A DNA stretch of 64,000 nucleotides, from positions 1,240,001 through 1,304,000 of the forward strand of contig NZ_JABAOB010000001.1 of NCBI RefSeq assembly GCF_012726295.1. Direction: 5' to 3'. The notes beneath the pieces are model-generated. The model worked only from the letters and a program-made list of their open reading frames with translations, had not been told where the DNA came from and did not search any database. Source of the stretch: Chitinophaga sp. Ak27 (lineage in GTDB: Bacteria; Bacteroidota; Bacteroidia; Chitinophagales; Chitinophagaceae). Made by a program: the position numbers and the translations under genes. Below, in pieces: positions 60,659 through 64,000 of the stretch. Positions within the stretch are counted from its first letter, which is position 1. Every line of letters starts with the position of its first letter.

Positions 60659-62071
60659 ATGCTTGATCTGGAAACTAAAGTGCATGATGAAAGTCGCCAG
60701 GGAGAAGCCTATGCTCCCGCAGTGACTGGCACCCAAACATATACTAAAAAATTCTACATTGAGAGCTATGGCTGTGCAATGAATTTCAACGATAGTGAAA
60801 TTGTTGCCTCTATACTTGGACAAGAGGGTTATGGCCCAACCCGCAACGCAGAAGAAGCAAGTCTCATTCTCCTTAATACCTGTTCCATCCGTGAAAAGGC
60901 GGAGCAAACCGTTCGCAAACGACTTACAGAATTCAAAAAGCTGAAACGGGAAACACCCGGCATGCTGGTAGGCGTTTTAGGCTGTATGGCCGAACGCATC
61001 AAAGGAAAACTCCTGGAAGAAGAGAAACTGGTAGACCTGGTAGTAGGCCCCGATGCCTACCGCAGCCTCCCTGCCCTGATTGCAGAAGCAGAAACCGGGC
61101 AAAAATCAGTGAATGTATTATTGAGCCGCGAAGAAACTTATGGCGATATCAGCCCGGTAAGACTGGATAATAACGGGGTCACCTCCTTTGTGTCCATTAT
61201 GAGAGGTTGTAACAATATGTGTACTTTTTGTGTAGTACCATTTACCCGTGGCCGGGAACGCAGCCGCGACGCTTATTCCATTGTACGGGAAGCCCGTGAA
61301 CTGTTCGATAATGGCTACCGGGAAGTCACGCTCCTCGGACAAAACGTTGACTCTTACTACTGGACCAGCACCGACGGCAGCGAAACCATCACCTTCGCCA
61401 TGTTGCTCGAAAAAGTAGCGCAGATAGATCCCCTGCTCCGCGTACGCTTCAGCACCTCCCATCCGAAAGATATTACCGACGAAGTACTCTTTATCATGCA
61501 ACGGTATGAGAATATCTGCAACTATATTCACCTGCCGGTACAAAGCGGCAGCTCCCGTATCTTGCAGCTCATGAACCGTACCTATACCAGGGAATGGTAC
61601 ATGAAAAAAGTAGACCGTATCAAGGAACTGCTTCCTGACTGTGGCCTGTCGACCGACATTATCTGTGGCTTTTGCACAGAAACGGAAGAAGATCATCAGG
61701 ATACCCTCAGTCTCATGAAATACGCGCAGTACGACCTGGCCTATATGTATTTCTATTCCGAACGTCCGGGCACCCTGGCGGAACGCCGCTATGACGATGA
61801 TATCCCGGAAGAAGTAAAGAAAAGAAGGCTGGCCGAAGTAGTGGAATTACACCGCAAACATTCACAGGCAGGGATGGAAAGAGAAATAGGAAAAACCTTC
61901 AAAGTATTGGTAGAAGGAACGTCCAAACGCTCTGACGAACAGCTTTTTGGCCGCAACGACCAGAACAAAGTCATTGTTTTCCCTAAAGAAAACTTCAAAA
62001 AAGGTGACTATGTGATGGTAAAAGTAGAAAGCTGTACCTCTGGTACCCTCCTAGGAAAAGCCATACAATAG
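60659..62071 (+). CDS. miaB: tRNA-2-methylthio-N6-dimethylallyladenosine synthase
   Basis: 470 residues from the ATG giving MLDLETK. MiaB adds a methylthio group to i6A37 in tRNA. N-terminal UPF0004 domain cysteines are Cys39, Cys75 and Cys109; the radical-SAM motif is Cys184-x3-Cys188-x2-Cys191 ([14 protein letters not shown]). The C-terminal TRAM domain covers roughly 400-468 ([15 protein letters not shown] ... [21 protein letters not shown]). The reading frame continues upstream, but the added residues do not belong to the family. Followed by the sigma-54 activator gene and lptE in the order common to Bacteroidota. Confidence 0.97.
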   Translation: MLDLETKVHDESRQGEAYAPAVTGTQTYTKKFYIESYGCAMNFNDSEIVASILGQEGYGPTRNAEEASLILLNTCSIREKAEQTVRKRLTEFKKLKRETPGMLVGVLGCMAERIKGKLLEEEKLVDLVVGPDAYRSLPALIAEAETGQKSVNVLLSREETYGDISPVRLDNNGVTSFVSIMRGCNNMCTFCVVPFTRGRERSRDAYSIVREARELFDNGYREVTLLGQNVDSYYWTSTDGSETITFAMLLEKVAQIDPLLRVRFSTSHPKDITDEVLFIMQRYENICNYIHLPVQSGSSRILQLMNRTYTREWYMKKVDRIKELLPDCGLSTDIICGFCTETEEDHQDTLSLMKYAQYDLAYMYFYSERPGTLAERRYDDDIPEEVKKRRLAEVVELHRKHSQAGMEREIGKTFKVLVEGTSKRSDEQLFGRNDQNKVIVFPKENFKKGDYVMVKVESCTSGTLLGKAIQ

Positions 62072-62130
62072 TTGCCGGCAGATAACAATGCCGCTATAAA
62101 TTTAACCATCAAACATACGAACAACCGCTT

Positions 62131-63372
62131 ATGGACATACAGGCTATAAAAAACAGGTTTGGCATTATTGGTAGTAGTCCCGCACTCAACTACGCATTGC
62201 AGGTGGCTGTTCAGGTAGCCAATACCGACCTTACAGTGCTGATTAACGGAGAAAGTGGGGTGGGTAAGGAAGTATTTTCCCAGATCATTCATTCCCTGAG
62301 TGCACGCAAACACAATCCCTTTATTGCGGTGAACTGCGGCGCTATCCCGGAAGGAACTATCGATTCAGAGCTTTTCGGCCATGAAAAAGGATCTTTTACC
62401 GGTGCGGTAGACAGCCGTAAAGGTTACTTCGAAACCGTTAACGGCGGCACTATCTTCCTCGATGAAATCGGGGAAATGCCTATGGGCACTCAGGCCCGCC
62501 TGTTGCGTGTATTGGAAACCGGCGAATATATCCGGGTGGGTTCCTCCAAAGTACAGAAAACAGATGTGCGCGTAGTAGCCGCTACTAACCGCGATTTGCT
62601 GGAACGTACCCAACAGGGCAAATTCCGGGAAGACCTGTATTATCGTCTCAACACCGTGCCTATCCGCGTCCCCGCCCTGCGCGACCGTAAAGAAGATATT
62701 CCCCTGTTATTCAGAAAATTCTCGGTAGACTTCTCCGAAAAATATAAAACACCTTCTATTCAACTGGATGAAGAAGCCCGTAATATATTGGTGAACTATC
62801 CCTGGAGAGGTAATATCCGCGAACTGAAAAATATTGCAGAACAGATTTCCGTGTTATCATCCGATAAACTGGTAACTGCCAACGACCTGAAACGTTTCCT
62901 GCCCGACCAGCCGGAAGTAAACCGTTTACCAATGCTGGCCGCGCCACAGCAGCAAAACAGCGATTTCGCCAGCGAAAGGGATATCCTGTATAAACTGTTC
63001 TTCGACATGAAGAAAGATGTAACTGAGGTAAAGAAAATGTTCTTCGATATCCTGCAGAATCCTAATATGGCGCATGCAGCAGAGTATCACCCAGAGAACA
63101 ACCATGTACTGCATAGTTTCCCTGCCACTACGGATCTGGGTACGCCATCAGGCAGCAACATCGCCACGGCACAACCCATTATCATCTCTGATAATAAAAT
63201 TGATCATCACGAAGAAGTAGAAGAAACATTGTCTATTGCCGATAAAGAAAAAGAACTCATTGTAAAAGCGCTGAAAAAACATAAGGGCAAACGTAAAGAT
63301 GCCGCGCTGGACCTGGGTATTTCGGAAAGAACCCTTTACCGCAAACTCAAAGAATATAACATCGCAGAATAA
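62131..63372 (+). CDS. Sigma-54-dependent transcriptional activator (no receiver domain)
   Basis: 413 residues. A sigma-54-interaction AAA+ domain starts right at the N-terminus: Walker A GESGVGKE (40-47), sigma-54 contact loop GSFTGA (87-92, a known variant of GAFTGA), Walker B GGTIFLDEIGEM (105-116), and arginine fingers in YYRLNTVPIRVPALRDRKEDIP. A variable linker (about 240-350) leads to a Fis-type helix-turn-helix at the C-terminus (KRKDAALDLGISERTLYRKLKEYNI). There is no receiver or GAF sensor, so activity may be controlled by level or by a partner. It starts 59 bp after miaB. Confidence 0.93.
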   Translation: MDIQAIKNRFGIIGSSPALNYALQVAVQVANTDLTVLINGESGVGKEVFSQIIHSLSARKHNPFIAVNCGAIPEGTIDSELFGHEKGSFTGAVDSRKGYFETVNGGTIFLDEIGEMPMGTQARLLRVLETGEYIRVGSSKVQKTDVRVVAATNRDLLERTQQGKFREDLYYRLNTVPIRVPALRDRKEDIPLLFRKFSVDFSEKYKTPSIQLDEEARNILVNYPWRGNIRELKNIAEQISVLSSDKLVTANDLKRFLPDQPEVNRLPMLAAPQQQNSDFASERDILYKLFFDMKKDVTEVKKMFFDILQNPNMAHAAEYHPENNHVLHSFPATTDLGTPSGSNIATAQPIIISDNKIDHHEEVEETLSIADKEKELIVKALKKHKGKRKDAALDLGISERTLYRKLKEYNIAE

Positions 63373-63394
63373 ACGAATTAATATCAGCACTACA

Positions 63395-63919
63395 ATGATA
63401 AAAAGTATTAAAACATGGCTGTCAGTAGCTATGCTGGCGGTATCCACAGCAGGGTGCAGCGTGAAATATTCAGCTACCGGCGCCAGTATAGACCAGGGCG
63501 CTTCTACGGTGAACGTGCGCTTTATTGAAAACAGGGCGCCGATCAACAACCCTACCCTGAGCCAGAAACTGACCCAGAAGCTGCGCGATAAAATCACGTC
63601 ACAAACCCGCCTGACGCAGATCAACGAGAACGCACCGAAAGCCGATTACGAATTCAAAGCTACTATCACCGGTTATTCCTTCTCCAACGCGGCAGTTACC
63701 AATGTTGACCAGGCAGCTACTTCCCGTTTGAACGTGACCGTTAATGTTGTATTCATTAAACGAATAGGCGATAAAAAAGGATTTACCCAGTCATTTTCCC
63801 GCTCTGCTGAATTCAAGGCTACCCAGCTGCCCAGCACCGTGGAAAACGGACTGCTGGATGATCAGATCATCCCGGGTATCACAGATGATATCTTCAACAG
63901 GGCTTTTGCGAACTGGTAA
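63395..63919 (+). CDS. lptE: LptE-like lipoprotein (LPS transport)
   Basis: 174 residues. A lipoprotein signal (1-20) ends in AVSTAGC, with the lipidated Cys21. The mature domain VKYSATGASIDQGASTVNVRFIENRAPINNPTLSQKLTQKLRDKITSQTRL matches the LptE family of Bacteroidota, which helps the LptD barrel insert LPS in the outer membrane. Position after miaB and the sigma-54 activator fits the usual neighbourhood. Sequence similarity to the well-known proteobacterial LptE is low, so this rests on fold pattern and synteny. Confidence 0.8.
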   Translation: MIKSIKTWLSVAMLAVSTAGCSVKYSATGASIDQGASTVNVRFIENRAPINNPTLSQKLTQKLRDKITSQTRLTQINENAPKADYEFKATITGYSFSNAAVTNVDQAATSRLNVTVNVVFIKRIGDKKGFTQSFSRSAEFKATQLPSTVENGLLDDQIIPGITDDIFNRAFANW

Positions 63920-63952
63920 CGGGTAACTCATTTTTTATTACATTAGTAACCT

Positions 63953-64000
63953 ATGACGGTAAACAGGATTATATCGCATGTGTTTCTACAGCCTTCCCTG
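63953..64000 (+). CDS. Start of a further gene (cut by window end)
   Basis: Sixteen codons reading MTVNRIISHVFLQPSL before the sequence ends. In the conserved Bacteroidota order the next gene after lptE is a small unknown protein followed by secG. Too little is visible to identify it. Confidence 0.5.
   Translation, partial: MTVNRIISHVFLQPSL

Noticed and set aside
1..64000. CRISPR array, rRNA operon, prophage or insertion sequence
   Set aside because: No regularly spaced direct repeats, no rRNA-like stretch, no integrase, transposase or phage structural genes were seen. The tail-fibre-like protein is isolated.

Overview
The window reads as chromosome of a member of the phylum Bacteroidota, most likely the Chitinophagaceae and close to Chitinophaga. 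Evidence: a sigma/FecR/SusC cascade with an STN domain, many TonB-linked outer-membrane proteins, Bacteroidota-type promoters (TTTG about 19-21 nt before TAnnTTTG), and the gene order miaB, sigma-54 activator, lptE. No lineage marker such as 16S rRNA is present, so the genus is inferred. Nothing indicates a plasmid, prophage or CRISPR locus. Almost all genes look intact.

Layout. 1-4648 (minus): ECF sigma factor, FecR anti-sigma and a SusC-type receptor cut by the window edge. 4935-9828: membrane histidine kinase, a DUF3052-like protein, an SDR oxidoreductase, a decayed ABC-ATPase-like protein, then a minus-strand unit of duplicated membrane protein, P-loop kinase and Thg1-like polymerase (probable RNA repair). 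9889-16470: Fe-S type regulator divergent from an FMN reductase, a heterodimeric ABC exporter, TetR regulator and PhzF protein. 16754-18427: a repeat-containing surface protein, then an AT-rich patch of very small genes including a double-glycine-leader peptide and a possible immunity protein. 18791-28175: serine hydrolase, GH71/99-like protein, a two-component system followed by a TonB receptor, and an LTA-synthase-like sulfatase. 28382-37551: lone receiver, bioA, DUF2911, two SRPBCC proteins with an orphan ABC-2 permease, sppA, folK, deoxynucleoside kinase and a flavoprotein. 37672-46684: MG2/plug protein, aspA with a Dcu carrier, lipase, and several conserved unknowns. 47104-47480: two identical convergent tRNA-His genes. 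47710-64000: DUF445, two TonB-dependent-receptor-like paralogues, pcm, phosphohexomutase, DUF2279, phosphoribosyltransferase, a split quinone-linked Fe-S oxidoreductase, miaB, sigma-54 activator, lptE, and the start of a further gene.

The observations most worth following up are: (1) a family of four long near-perfect hairpins (arms 24-43 nt) with shared arm sequence, placed at gene 3' ends and sometimes including the stop codon; (2) the membrane protein/kinase/Thg1-like unit, in a genome whose tRNA-His genes already encode G-1; (3) the double-glycine peptide with neighbouring small membrane protein; (4) a protein with an ABC-ATPase outline but no catalytic residues; (5) the inverted tRNA-His pair.
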